NCBI GenBank assembly: GCA_966211455.1
Contig: CBIHNI010000015.1
Span: 60,303 to 124,302 of the forward strand
Reading direction: 5' to 3'
Origin: 21-14-0-10-47-8 sp966211455
GTDB lineage: Bacteria > Bdellovibrionota > Bdellovibrionia > Bdellovibrionales > Bdellovibrionaceae
Length of the DNA: 64,000 nt
The notes beneath the pieces are model-generated. The model had not been told where the DNA came from. It saw only the letters and a list, made by a program, of their open reading frames with translations, and made no database searches. Positions 50,596 through 58,341 of this stretch are shown here, one piece after another (position 1 is the stretch's first letter; each line of letters opens with the position of its first letter). Made by a program: the position numbers and the translations under genes.

Positions 50596-51030
50596 ATGTT
50601 GACCATGAGATGGTTAAAGAAAGCCTGGCGTGACCCTTTCTGGTTTATTGTGACACTTCCATTCAAACTGATTTATCTAATCTTGCGTTGGGCTCTGTCA
50701 GGCCCCTCTGGCGGCGACTATGTACTCAAACGATCAAAGTCAGGTAAACCTCAGTATGAGCATCGAGAGATCGCTGAAGAAATTCTGGGGCGACGGCTGG
50801 AACATTGGGAGGTTGTCCATCATATCAATGGCCGTCGAGATGATAACAGACCTTCAAATTTGTGTGTTATGTCTCGGCGCAACCATGACAGGTATCACGC
50901 GTGGTACGATTGGATACGGAATAACTACGGAAAATACCCTCGTAGAGCGACCCAATTGAAAAAACTAAGAGAAGACTTCTACGGTGAGATTCTGGCTGAG
51001 GCAAAGCGCAAGAGGACTGAGGCTGGATAA
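50596..51030 (+). CDS. Membrane-anchored HNH endonuclease-like protein
   Basis: 144 residues. Residues ~10-38 form a hydrophobic anchor (FWFIVTLPFKLIYLILRWAL). The HNH domain follows: REIAEEILGRRLEHWEVVHHINGRRDDNRPSNLCVMSRRNHDRYH, with HH and N-x-x-N-L. Homing-type AP2/HNH proteins do not usually carry an anchor, so this copy may act at the membrane, for instance on incoming DNA. ATG 50596 or 50605; no good ribosome site for either. Confidence 0.7.
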   Translation: MLTMRWLKKAWRDPFWFIVTLPFKLIYLILRWALSGPSGGDYVLKRSKSGKPQYEHREIAEEILGRRLEHWEVVHHINGRRDDNRPSNLCVMSRRNHDRYHAWYDWIRNNYGKYPRRATQLKKLREDFYGEILAEAKRKRTEAG

Positions 51031-51032
51031 AG

Positions 51033-51254
51033 TTAGTTAAAATAAGAATAGATTCCGTAACAGATCGCACCTAAAAAGACAGTGTATACAAGAATTGATT
51101 CGAGTACGCTACGAAGACCATCTTTTCTTTTGGCCTGCGAGAATTCAAATTTTGCAAACTGACCAATGTTCAGAGCCAACCTTAAGACAAAAAAACATAC
51201 GAACAGCCCAATTGCTGCCAATCCAATTTTAGCTAGAATATCTATGACACTCAT
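51033..51254 (-). CDS. Small two-helix membrane protein
   Basis: 73 residues. Hydrophobic segments ~8-28 (LAAIGLFVCFFVLRLAL) and ~53-70 (ILVYTVFLGAICYGIYSYF) with a basic loop (AKRKDGLR). It overlaps the upstream repressor gene by four bases, so co-expressed. No family recognised; could be an immunity or holin-like protein. Confidence 0.5.
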   Translation of the reverse strand: MSVIDILAKIGLAAIGLFVCFFVLRLALNIGQFAKFEFSQAKRKDGLRSVLESILVYTVFLGAICYGIYSYFN

Positions 51255-51535
51255 CGCTTTGCCTTCCGTAAAATGACATCAAAGTTTCCTGCGAATATCT
51301 CTTCTTCAAAGTCCTTAAGTGACTGCCTCTTTGGAGACCCATTTCCAAAGCACAGCTCATCAACTGTCACTTCAAAGACATCAGCAACCTGCTTAACTTT
51401 ATTGAGGTCCCTGGGATTTCCTCCAGCCAACCACTCTCCAAGAGTTGTCTTCGGCACGTTAGATTTCCTCGACAGTTGAGAGGCTGTCATGTCGTTTTGA
51501 GCAAGCAAGTGTTTCAGATTCGTTTTTAAGTTCAT
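51251..51535 (-). CDS. XRE/cI-type repressor
   Basis: 94 residues from ATG 51535. HTH: MTASQLSRKSNVPKTTLGEWLAGGNP (~15-40). A short C-terminal tail (FEEEIFAGNFDVILRKAKR) has no peptidase domain. Probable element repressor; its target may be the small membrane protein operon or the neighbouring recombinase. Confidence 0.75.
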   Translation of the reverse strand: MNLKTNLKHLLAQNDMTASQLSRKSNVPKTTLGEWLAGGNPRDLNKVKQVADVFEVTVDELCFGNGSPKRQSLKDFEEEIFAGNFDVILRKAKR

Positions 51536-51675
51536 CCCATTTTCATTCGGCAAAAAGGCCAGCTTAGGCAATACTCAAAACGACAAGACGGTAAAAGTCC
51601 GATATGTCGGTCTTAATGTTCGCCTTATCGATCAATGCTGCTTCAAAAACCTTCGTATATGGTTAAATTCAAAAG

Positions 51676-52272
51676 TCACAGGCTCGACCCTTTTGGCGCA
51701 GACTTCAGTTCGCGACCCACAGTTGATGGCGAGCATCCGACAAGCTTCGCAACTTCCCTAGTCGTGAGACCTTGTTCACTAAGGTGGACAATAAGATCAT
51801 GGTTGCGAGCTTTCCTAGGTCTTCCAAGCTTTTTCCCTTTGATGTTTTTTGCATACAGAAGACCTGCTATTGTGCGTTCACGAACTAAAGATTTTTCAAA
51901 CTCTGCAAGGCTGCCAAGAATCTGCGTGAAAAGCTTGCCTGTTGGAGAAGTGTAGTCGACAGCATCCTTTACGGCCACAAAAGCAACGCCTCTCGCTTGA
52001 AAGTCATCTAATGTTGTTACAAGCTGCTTTAAAGATCGAAAGAGGCGATCAAGCTTTGTTACCACTACACATTGAACATCTCCTTCGCCAATACGTCTAA
52101 ATAGCTTCTGGAGTCCTTCTCTTTTGTCTGTCCCTCCTGACCCATAATCCGCAATTTCTTCAACCACTTCCCAGCCTCTACTTTGACAATAGCGGCGCAG
52201 TTCTTGGACCTGGATATCAGGATTTTGATCATGATGACTTGTAGAAACTCTGGAATAGGTCACGACTCTCAT
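51676..52272 (-). CDS. Serine recombinase (resolvase/invertase type)
   Basis: 198 residues. Catalytic Ser in YSRVSTSHHDQNPDIQ (~9), Arg residues in VTKLDRLFRS, then the long E helix (LGSLAEFEKSLVRERTIAGL) and a C-terminal HTH (LTTREVAKLVGCSPSTVGREL). It could invert or resolve an element segment. It is divergent from the ribbon-helix-helix gene at 52349; the 10-bp repeats at 52311-52340 lie between them. Confidence 0.85.
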   Translation of the reverse strand: MRVVTYSRVSTSHHDQNPDIQVQELRRYCQSRGWEVVEEIADYGSGGTDKREGLQKLFRRIGEGDVQCVVVTKLDRLFRSLKQLVTTLDDFQARGVAFVAVKDAVDYTSPTGKLFTQILGSLAEFEKSLVRERTIAGLLYAKNIKGKKLGRPRKARNHDLIVHLSEQGLTTREVAKLVGCSPSTVGRELKSAPKGSSL

Positions 52273-52310
52273 ATCGCCTCCTGTTCCTCAATATAATACA
52301 TCGCGTAATA

Positions 52311-52340
52311 ATTTGCAATAATTTGCAATAATCTGTAAAC
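52311..52340. repeat. Tandem 10-bp repeats in divergent promoter gap
   Basis: ATTTGCAATA occurs twice in exact tandem (52311-52330); the next ten bases, ATCTGTAAAC, are a degenerate copy. One turn spacing suits a ribbon-helix-helix protein binding in phase; the gene at 52349 is the obvious candidate. Confidence 0.55.
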
Positions 52341-52348
52341 ATATTGAT

Positions 52349-52534
52349 ATGAAGCCTATAGCCAAGCGCCATTATAAAGCAAAAGTAAAGAATGTTACGG
52401 TCTCAGTGAGAATTCCCGACACCTTGAAAAAAGAACTAGAGTCTTTAGCAAAAGAGTATGGCAGAGGCTTTAGCGACTTCATTCAGGAAGGGCTCGATCA
52501 ATGGGCAAGCCTTCATAAAACACAGTCAAAATAA
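52349..52534 (+). CDS. Ribbon-helix-helix DNA-binding protein
   Basis: 61 residues. VTVSVRIPDTLKKELESLAKEYGRGFSDFIQEGLDQWASL is the CopG/Arc-type fold. A basic N-terminal arm precedes it. No toxin partner follows; the next gene is the HAM1-like gene after ~120 bases. It may autoregulate through the 10-bp repeats upstream. Confidence 0.75.
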   Translation: MKPIAKRHYKAKVKNVTVSVRIPDTLKKELESLAKEYGRGFSDFIQEGLDQWASLHKTQSK

Positions 52535-52657
52535 GTGATTTTTATATTCCAACAAAAGTCCTGCACAAAATACGAGAGCCGGACTAAAGCATCGTAAATT
52601 CCAGCTTGAAGCCATTGTTTTGGTCTTTGTTTATTTTTCATCTAAAAATGATCAAAT

Positions 52658-53245
52658 ATGGCTCATTTAAAACAGATTCGCTTTCTTTCTACGAATAAGT
52701 ATAAAATTGAAGAGACTCAGAAAATTCTATCCCCACACAAAATTGAAATTATTCCGGTACAAAAAAAGATCAACGAACTTCAGACAACAGATATGAAAGA
52801 ACTTGTCAGAGATAAGGTGTTCAAAGCCTTTGATCAGATTCGCCGACCTTTAATTGTTGAACATACAGGGATTGAAATGGAATCTCTGGGAGGTTTCCCC
52901 GGAGGCCTGACACAAATCTTTTGGGATAGTGTCACATCCGTTCCCGGTGCTGAAAATTTCACCACACTTTTTAGCGTCCCATCTGGAGGCAGAATAGTGG
53001 CTAGAACAGTCGTCGGATACTGTGATGGACAAAATATATATTTTTTTGAAGGACAAATAAAAGGTAAAATCTCGAATTTGCCAAAAGGTCCCAGAGAGTT
53101 CCAATGGGATTGCATCTTCATACCAGATGGATTGAATCAAACTTTTGCCGAACTGGGTGAAAAGAAAAATGAGATTTCTATGCGTCGCAAAGCTTTGGAT
53201 AGCCTAAGTGAGCACCTCGCCAAGGAGCAAACATGGAAGTCTTAA
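52658..53245 (+). CDS. HAM1/ITPase-family protein with altered active site (KomB-like)
   Basis: 195 residues. HAM1 motifs: FLSTNKYKIEET, VEHTGIEMESLGGFPGG, FQWDCIFIPDGLNQTFAELGEKK, MRRKALDSL. Active ITPases have E-D-(S/T)-G; here the Asp is His (EHTG), so nucleotide hydrolysis may be lost while binding remains. It overlaps the SIR2-like gene by 13 bases. In the described Kongming system, a HAM1-like protein and a SIR2-like effector sense deaminated purine nucleotides. Here no adenosine deaminase is nearby. Confidence 0.8.
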   Translation: MAHLKQIRFLSTNKYKIEETQKILSPHKIEIIPVQKKINELQTTDMKELVRDKVFKAFDQIRRPLIVEHTGIEMESLGGFPGGLTQIFWDSVTSVPGAENFTTLFSVPSGGRIVARTVVGYCDGQNIYFFEGQIKGKISNLPKGPREFQWDCIFIPDGLNQTFAELGEKKNEISMRRKALDSLSEHLAKEQTWKS

Positions 53246-54042
53246 AACAAGAAGTTGCTGAAAAAAACTTTATTTTATTCGTTGGCTCAGGCGTATCACA
53301 CAGCCTGGGTTTGCCAACGTGGCACAAGCTTATTGCAAATATCGGATCTCAACTTGGTTTTGATCCTGAGTTATTTATGAAAATGGACAACTACCTCGCG
53401 TTGGCCGAATATTACAAAATTGAAAAATCAGACCTTGGCCCCTTAAGGAGCGAAATTGACCGCGAGTGGAACTCCAGCACTATTGATATCAGAAAATCAG
53501 AAATACATGAACTCATTGTGCGATTGAGAGCACCACTGATCTACACAACTAACTATGATCATTGGATTGAGAAAGCACACGATGCTTTTCAAAGACCTTA
53601 TAAAAAAATTGTATCGGTAAATCATCTTATTCGCGCCAGGAGCGATGTTACTCAAATTATTAAATTTCATGGAGACTTTGAAAACGACAGCTCGATGGTG
53701 TTAACAGAAACAAGCTATTTTGACAGGTTATCTTTGGATTCGGCACTAGACATTAAACTACGCTCCGATTCCCTTGCCCGTCCGATACTTTTTATTGGCT
53801 ACAGTTTGTCGGATATTAACGTGAGATATCTTCTGTACAAACTATCAAACTTTTGGAAGAACACTCCTTTCGAGCACAAAAGACCACGCTCATACATCTT
53901 TCTTACCAAGCCCAATCCGGTTCAAGAGGCAGTTTTAAGCAGCAGACAGATACAACCCATTGTGTCCGCCTCTGAGGATCCAAAAGAAGGACTTATTCAG
54001 TTTCTTAAAGAAATCCTGCCAGAGTCGCAAAGAGACAATTGA
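53233..54042 (+). CDS. SIR2-like NADase effector (KomC-like)
   Basis: 269 residues. FVGSGVSHSLGLPTW (nucleotide-binding loop), TTNYDHWIE (Asn and Asp), IKFHGDFEN (catalytic His) and FIGYSLSDINVRYLL are SIR2_2 family motifs. Related defence effectors degrade NAD+ to stop phage growth. Coupled to the HAM1-like gene. A role in defence is inferred from the pairing and the island context. Confidence 0.8.
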   Translation: MEVLKQEVAEKNFILFVGSGVSHSLGLPTWHKLIANIGSQLGFDPELFMKMDNYLALAEYYKIEKSDLGPLRSEIDREWNSSTIDIRKSEIHELIVRLRAPLIYTTNYDHWIEKAHDAFQRPYKKIVSVNHLIRARSDVTQIIKFHGDFENDSSMVLTETSYFDRLSLDSALDIKLRSDSLARPILFIGYSLSDINVRYLLYKLSNFWKNTPFEHKRPRSYIFLTKPNPVQEAVLSSRQIQPIVSASEDPKEGLIQFLKEILPESQRDN

Positions 54043-54075
54043 ATATTTTTAATTTAATCGTCAGACATTAAATGT

Positions 54076-54115
54076 TTGTGTTGCTTTTTTATTGTTGTCT
54101 ATACAATGTATAGAC
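54076..54115 (+). promoter_or_regulatory. Promoter and operator of RHH/zinc-ribbon pair; leaderless
   Basis: TTGTGT (54076-54081), 18-base spacer, TATACA (54100-54105). The perfect palindrome GTCTATAC-AAT-GTATAGAC (54097-54115) covers the -10 box and ends directly at ATG 54116. The message would begin at or near the start codon. Autorepression by the RHH protein is likely. Confidence 0.7.
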
Positions 54116-54325
54116 ATGGCAAAGAAAAAAATTTCTTTCATTATTCCTGATTTTAAAAGTCATGAGTTATTGCAAGGAAAAAGAAAGATGGTTGCCTTTA
54201 GATTTTCCGAAAAACTTTTGAAAAAATTCGCGAGTAAATCAAAAGAGCTTGGTCTTGAAAAGACAGCCCTTTTGGAAATTACAATGCTTTCGATTATCGA
54301 GAAAGGTGAGGTTAAACTTGATTAA
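54116..54325 (+). CDS. Small ribbon-helix-helix-like protein
   Basis: 69 residues. KRKMVAFRFSEKLLKKFASKSKELGLEKTALLEITML (~25-60) has a RHH layout. The ATG directly abuts the operator palindrome. It shares eight bases with the next gene. The pair resembles a toxin-antitoxin arrangement but the partner has no known toxin fold. Confidence 0.65.
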   Translation: MAKKKISFIIPDFKSHELLQGKRKMVAFRFSEKLLKKFASKSKELGLEKTALLEITMLSIIEKGEVKLD

Positions 54326-54548
54326 ACCTATCGTTTCGTTGCAAGAATGGTGTCAGAGATACAACTTACACCCTGCGATCGCCACCTGCACCAAATGCGG
54401 AAAAAAATTCGAAACTACGGTTCCTTTTGCAATCGAAGGATATCGCGGCCTTATTGCCGAACCTCATGATTGTGGGGAAAACTATTCCCCTTTTATTATT
54501 ATCCCCGTATCGGAACAAGAAATTCAGTTTTGGTGTGAACATATATAA
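54318..54548 (+). CDS. Small zinc-ribbon-like protein
   Basis: 76 residues from TTG 54318, supported by AGGTGAGG ahead. CTKCGKKFETT and HDCGENY supply three or four Cys for zinc; a further Cys is in FWCEHI. No family recognised. Translationally coupled to the RHH gene; a short terminator hairpin follows at 54557. Confidence 0.5.
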   Translation: MIKPIVSLQEWCQRYNLHPAIATCTKCGKKFETTVPFAIEGYRGLIAEPHDCGENYSPFIIIPVSEQEIQFWCEHI

Positions 54549-54556
54549 AGAAAGAT

Positions 54557-54579
54557 GAAGGGGCCACAAGGGCCCCTTC
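54557..54579. terminator. Terminator-like hairpin
   Basis: GAAGGGGCC (54557-54565), 5-base loop, GGCCCCTTC (54571-54579): a perfect 9-bp GC-rich stem between convergent genes. Little T-run on either side. Confidence 0.6.
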
Positions 54580-54587
54580 GATTGAAT

Positions 54588-55097
54588 TTACGGAGCCGGG
54601 TGACACTCTTGAATGGTGAATCCCCATTCGATTGCTTGAGCGGCGAACTCTTTTGAAACGAGACTTTGCTCAACAACTGATTCAAAAGTTGCAATCCCCG
54701 CCGGACCAGCTTTTCGAGCTTGCATGTAGTGCCCGTCCCACTTTTTCCGACTCATTTCAAAGCCAGACCTTTCGGATAACGTGCTCTTATAAAGAAGAAC
54801 GACCTCTTCTTTCACAATCTCAATTGCCTGCGCTACGGATCTGCCCCCCGGACTTACTTCGACTTTATAAGCACCGTCGAAGGTCACCGAAAACCGCAAG
54901 TCGCTAAACTTTGGTCCACTCATCATTCCTTTAATGACAGTGACGCCAGCATCTCGAAAAAGCTTCACAATAGTGAAGTGGTTCCAGTTCCGCTTCGAGC
55001 CGTGCTTCCGTTGTTTGTTCTGAGATGGCCGACGCTCAAGTACCTGAGCCAAGCCAATTGCAGCAGCTTTAAATTCAATGATTTTTTTAACTCCCAT
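54588..55097 (-). CDS. Island protein of unknown family
   Basis: 169 residues from ATG 55097 with GGAGG ahead. NHFTIVKLFRDAGVTVIKGMMSGPKF and VTFDGAYKVEVSPGGRSVAQAIEIVKEEVVLLY suggest an alpha/beta fold. The C-terminal part (AARKAGPAGIATFESVVEQSLV-like) is helical. I recognise no family. Confidence 0.55.
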   Translation of the reverse strand: MGVKKIIEFKAAAIGLAQVLERRPSQNKQRKHGSKRNWNHFTIVKLFRDAGVTVIKGMMSGPKFSDLRFSVTFDGAYKVEVSPGGRSVAQAIEIVKEEVVLLYKSTLSERSGFEMSRKKWDGHYMQARKAGPAGIATFESVVEQSLVSKEFAAQAIEWGFTIQECHPAP

Positions 55098-55603
55098 AAT
55101 TTTTCCTCCGTGAATGGGAATATGTTGTCTTATGAAATGCGCATGATGCGCCGTATCTTGAACGCTGGTGCACCCCTTGAGTAGGGTTAGAGTTACACAT
55201 GTTTTGGAGAGGGGGTTGCCTCAGCGTTCTGAGTGTGGCCTCCTTTTTTTTGCCTTCAAATCCGCTCCCGTTGTGAATTCTAGACCGTAACATTGTCCAT
55301 GCAACGGATATGTCATTTGCTTACAAACTTTTTTGATTGCGCAATTCATCAACGCCTAACATTTAAGCAAGTATCACTTTTTGTTTGATTGATGCGCCGC
55401 CAACTGTCCGATTCAATTCACCCTTTCACATTTAAGAAGCCACCGGCAAAAAAGAACAATTTGTGGAAAACCTCAGCCCAGCAGTTGTCCCTTTCATCGG
55501 CTGAGGAAAATAAATTTATCTTTAATAAACAAATTTACCATTTTCTCGGCCACACACAGACCATTGTCCGATAAGAACAAAATAAAATTTCCGATACAGC
55601 ATT
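55098..55603. other. 506-base intergenic region
   Basis: No supported gene. Contains ATGCGC-ATG-ATGCGC-like short symmetry at ~55138. A 61-codon frame at 55389 has no ribosome site and odd composition. Probably regulatory. Confidence 0.4.
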
Positions 55604-56575
55604 ATGACCTGGATAGCTGCTGTTCTAGCAATTTTCTTATTTTATAAATTCGTTGAGCGTGCTCATAAGATTATTGTCTTTAAAATTGTTGGTGTGTGTG
55701 CAGTTTTAGCTGGATTGTCTGCTGGCGGATTTGCTCTATACGACAACTTTCGTCCTCACAATAAAACAAAAAAAATTAGAGTCGAACCCAGCTATCATCT
55801 TTCATCTGCTGATCCAAATCTGAAGGTTAAACTTGCTGAAAAACTCTTTCAGCAACTAAAGAAAAAATTTAATTCATATGCTTTGCATCTAAACGCTCAA
55901 GAAGAACAGTTCGCAAAATATATTTTGTTTAAAAACGTCAAGTTCAACAATGACTACAGAAATAAAATTGTTCAAATCACAAAGGAAGAGTCAGCAGCTT
56001 TCCAAGAAATGCTAAGCAATGAAGGGCCTGCTCGTTTTGAAGCTGAGAAAAAATATACGAATCTTCAAGAAGCAAGACTAAGAAATTTGATAAATGAAAC
56101 TGTACAGAGTCGACCCACTAATTTAAATGGAAAAGAACGAACATTGTACGCCTATAAGCTGTGGGCCATTCAAGATTCTCTATTTGAACGAGACTTTTCG
56201 GAACAGTTTAAGAATAATCTGACAAAAGAAGAGCTGCGTCTCGTAAATGAAATTGGTGACCTCAGAGAAGACTTATCTAGCGAGTGGAAAGCAGCAATAA
56301 ATGAAACAAAAAATAATTCGGAAGTTGGTTTCAGCATTTGCAATGATGAAGACATTGAGCTTCTGTCATATTCATTTTATGCTTCGGGGTTTGTAAAAGG
56401 TCGCTCTACGCCTCACCCCATCCGAAGAGAAGATTATGGCTCTTCAACACGCTTCGAGGGAGATATTATTGTTCCTCCAAATACCTGCTCAACCTTTCAA
56501 TGGAGTGGCCCGTACAATCTCTTCGATAACTACAAGGTCGAAACAATAATTGGTAACTGGAAAGAAGGCTCTTAA
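55604..56575 (+). CDS. Membrane protein with soluble helical domain, unknown
   Basis: 323 residues. Two N-terminal membrane segments (~2-18 and ~25-47). The rest is soluble, helical and charged (EEQFAKYILFKNVKF; LKKKFNSYALHLNAQ), ending with NGPYNLFDNYKVETIIGNWK-like strands; two Cys in FSICNDED and NTCSTF. ATG 55604 has no clear Shine-Dalgarno. Last gene before the right attachment site; no family recognised. Confidence 0.55.
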   Translation: MTWIAAVLAIFLFYKFVERAHKIIVFKIVGVCAVLAGLSAGGFALYDNFRPHNKTKKIRVEPSYHLSSADPNLKVKLAEKLFQQLKKKFNSYALHLNAQEEQFAKYILFKNVKFNNDYRNKIVQITKEESAAFQEMLSNEGPARFEAEKKYTNLQEARLRNLINETVQSRPTNLNGKERTLYAYKLWAIQDSLFERDFSEQFKNNLTKEELRLVNEIGDLREDLSSEWKAAINETKNNSEVGFSICNDEDIELLSYSFYASGFVKGRSTPHPIRREDYGSSTRFEGDIIVPPNTCSTFQWSGPYNLFDNYKVETIIGNWKEGS

Positions 56576-56741
56576 AAGCCAAGGCACCACAAAAAGCCCA
56601 TGACTCGCTCGAAACTGAACGAAAACCCACGCAACCAATAGAAAAGATAGAAAGCCCTGGCGATCCCCAAGTTATTGTTAATGTTTGTAAATTCTTGTTT
56701 TTCCAGCTCTTTGTTAACTCAGCCAAAAAACTTCAAGGCAC

Positions 56742-56797
56742 TTTCAGGTACTAGTAATCGCAAGGTTGTGGAGGTTCAAGTCCTCTTTCGGGCACCA
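56742..56797 (+). repeat. Attachment site copy at right end (attR), 3' half of a tRNA-Leu
   Basis: Same 56 bases as 45962-46017 except three changes: two are in the T-stem and compensate each other (C-G to G-C), and one makes a G-T pair in the acceptor. No 5' half is present, so it is not a tRNA gene. Confidence 0.85.
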
Positions 56798-56961
56798 ACG
56801 AATTTTCCTTAGTAAAATCAAGAATTTAAAAAATCTAAAGATATCAAACCCAAGCTGCAAGTAGCAAAAGGGACTTGAACCAGTCTCCAGTTCGAAATTA
56901 TCAACAAAGCGTGCTCGAAGTTTTCAAGTCCCCTAGGGTGCGAGTCGCGAGAGGATTTGAA

Positions 56962-57273
56962 CTACTTCGAAAAACTTTGGAGTGCTTCGAGCTCGCAAGC
57001 GAGTTCGATTTTTTTCTGGTTCATCAGGGGTTCCGCTCGCAACTTCAAAAGCGCGATGATGCGTTGGCAGTCCTGTCGACGATTTCGCTGTTCGAGATGC
57101 CACTTGAAAAACTGAACAAGGCATTCGATATCTTCGTCGTTCAGGCCCAATTTATAAAGTTCGCGCTCAGGATAAAAAATTGATTCATCAAAGACCGGCA
57201 TTTCGATCCGATCTTTGATGTGTTCTTCGTGAGTAATTTTCACTCTAGCTTTTAATTCCAAGATCAAAAGCAC
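56962..57273 (-). CDS. Small protein, unknown
   Basis: Up to 103 residues from GTG 57273; an internal GTG at 57243 is an alternative. It reads as a typical soluble helical protein (KWHLEQRNRRQDCQRIIALLKLRAEPL). No Shine-Dalgarno. The opposite-strand frame over the same bases is less protein-like. Lies ~165 bases beyond the island boundary. Confidence 0.4.
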   Translation of the reverse strand: MLLILELKARVKITHEEHIKDRIEMPVFDESIFYPERELYKLGLNDEDIECLVQFFKWHLEQRNRRQDCQRIIALLKLRAEPLMNQKKIELACELEALQSFSK

Positions 57274-57287
57274 TTGCTAATAAAAGG

Positions 57288-58337
57288 CTACTGGAATTGG
57301 GAAAGAACGACGGTTTCATATTCCTTTTCGATATCATTATAGCTGCTATCCTGAGTTTTAAATTTACTTCTCAGAGTTTGACGCAAGCAGGATTTTGTAA
57401 TCCACCCTTTAAAAGAACCTGTTGCAGCCGACGTTACACCGACATGTATGTCATGGTATGGTCCACTCTCAAAATTAGTTCCACCATTGATTACGCTGTA
57501 GAAACTGGCACTGAATCCACCCAGCTTCGGATCCCAATTTGGATCTAAGGGAACTGATGAATCTGAATCTACGTAAACTACTGGATGATTTCCTACATAT
57601 TTTAGAGTAGCAAAGCCTCCCATAATGCCTGGCCCCTCTACGATAGATCCATAACCGTTCACATAATACGTGAAAAATCCTTTTTGATCGCTCATGACCC
57701 ATTCAGAGCACCAATTCGCGGAATAACAAGATCGCATTCTTGAAGCCACCCGGTATGTTCCCAATTTTTTTGCGGTCGAATTCGGCAGCGGAATCATACT
57801 TGTAAGCTCAGTCTCTGATAAAGGACTTCCAGGACAACTTGCCGGATCAAAAGGATCTTTCGCTGGCGACACCGTACAAACTGAATTACTACCCAAGTTG
57901 TAAATCGCATCAGCGACCTTATCGGCAAAATACTCGTCCGCAATTCCAAAATGATGGACGGATTCATGAACAAGAATTTTCAAAGCATCCGAGATATCAC
58001 GAACACCGGGTCGGCAGGTCTCAAAAGAAAATGTAATGTCAGCCCGTGAACTTGTTTGGGTAAACGCACAGGTTGACTGCTTATCGGTAATCCAGACATG
58101 TTCACTTTGAGAAATGTCTTCCGCTAAGCTTTGTTGATGACTGAGAATCCAGTTCCTCACTTCAGCGCTGACATTTGCTCCAAATGCACATGCCGTAGCT
58201 TTCATAACTCGATCCGCTGCAAACGGACGTGCGTCCTCGAATAACAGCCGAAGCGGGTCACCACCATGTCCTTCTGTTCCACCGTAGGCCTGTAGACACA
58301 GGCTAGATAATAAGATCGCGATCATTTTTGTTTTCAT
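57288..58337 (-). CDS. Secreted zinc metalloprotease-like protein
   Basis: 349 residues from ATG 58337 with GGGGAG upstream; the frame is open above it. Signal peptide (MIAILLSSLCLQAYGG). ALKILVHESVHHFGIADEYFADKVADAIYNLG contains HExxH and the downstream H-x-x-G-x-x-D/E, as in many zincin families. At least nine mature cysteines. It may act on prey or environmental protein. It directly follows the TIGR02147 regulator gene (four-base gap). Confidence 0.75.
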   Translation of the reverse strand: MKTKMIAILLSSLCLQAYGGTEGHGGDPLRLLFEDARPFAADRVMKATACAFGANVSAEVRNWILSHQQSLAEDISQSEHVWITDKQSTCAFTQTSSRADITFSFETCRPGVRDISDALKILVHESVHHFGIADEYFADKVADAIYNLGSNSVCTVSPAKDPFDPASCPGSPLSETELTSMIPLPNSTAKKLGTYRVASRMRSCYSANWCSEWVMSDQKGFFTYYVNGYGSIVEGPGIMGGFATLKYVGNHPVVYVDSDSSVPLDPNWDPKLGGFSASFYSVINGGTNFESGPYHDIHVGVTSAATGSFKGWITKSCLRQTLRSKFKTQDSSYNDIEKEYETVVLSQFQ

Positions 58338-58341
58338 ATAC

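Larger units (their letters stand above)
45962..56797. mobile_element. Integrative element in tRNA-Leu (~10.8 kb)
   Basis: Bounded by the 3' part of tRNA-Leu (45962-46017) and a 56-base repeat at 56742-56797 (three differences). The tyrosine integrase at 46099 lies next to the tRNA as usual. Contents: excisionase-like proteins, RepA/primase-like ATPase, cI-type repressor, serine recombinase, HNH, HAM1-SIR2 pair, and unknowns. No capsid, terminase or conjugation gene was found, so it resembles a satellite-like or mobilizable island. Confidence 0.85.

Noticed and set aside
55389..55574. 61-codon frame beginning MMRRQLSDSIH
   Set aside because: No ribosome site and no domain; likely chance.
56870..56932. 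GGGACTTGAA / TTCAAGTCCC inverted arms outside the right attachment site
   Set aside because: 43-base loop and no tRNA-like fold; may be coincidental or an old fragment.
56875..57183. 102-codon plus-strand frame next to the island boundary
   Set aside because: The opposite strand frame (56962-57273) looks more protein-like; neither is strongly supported.
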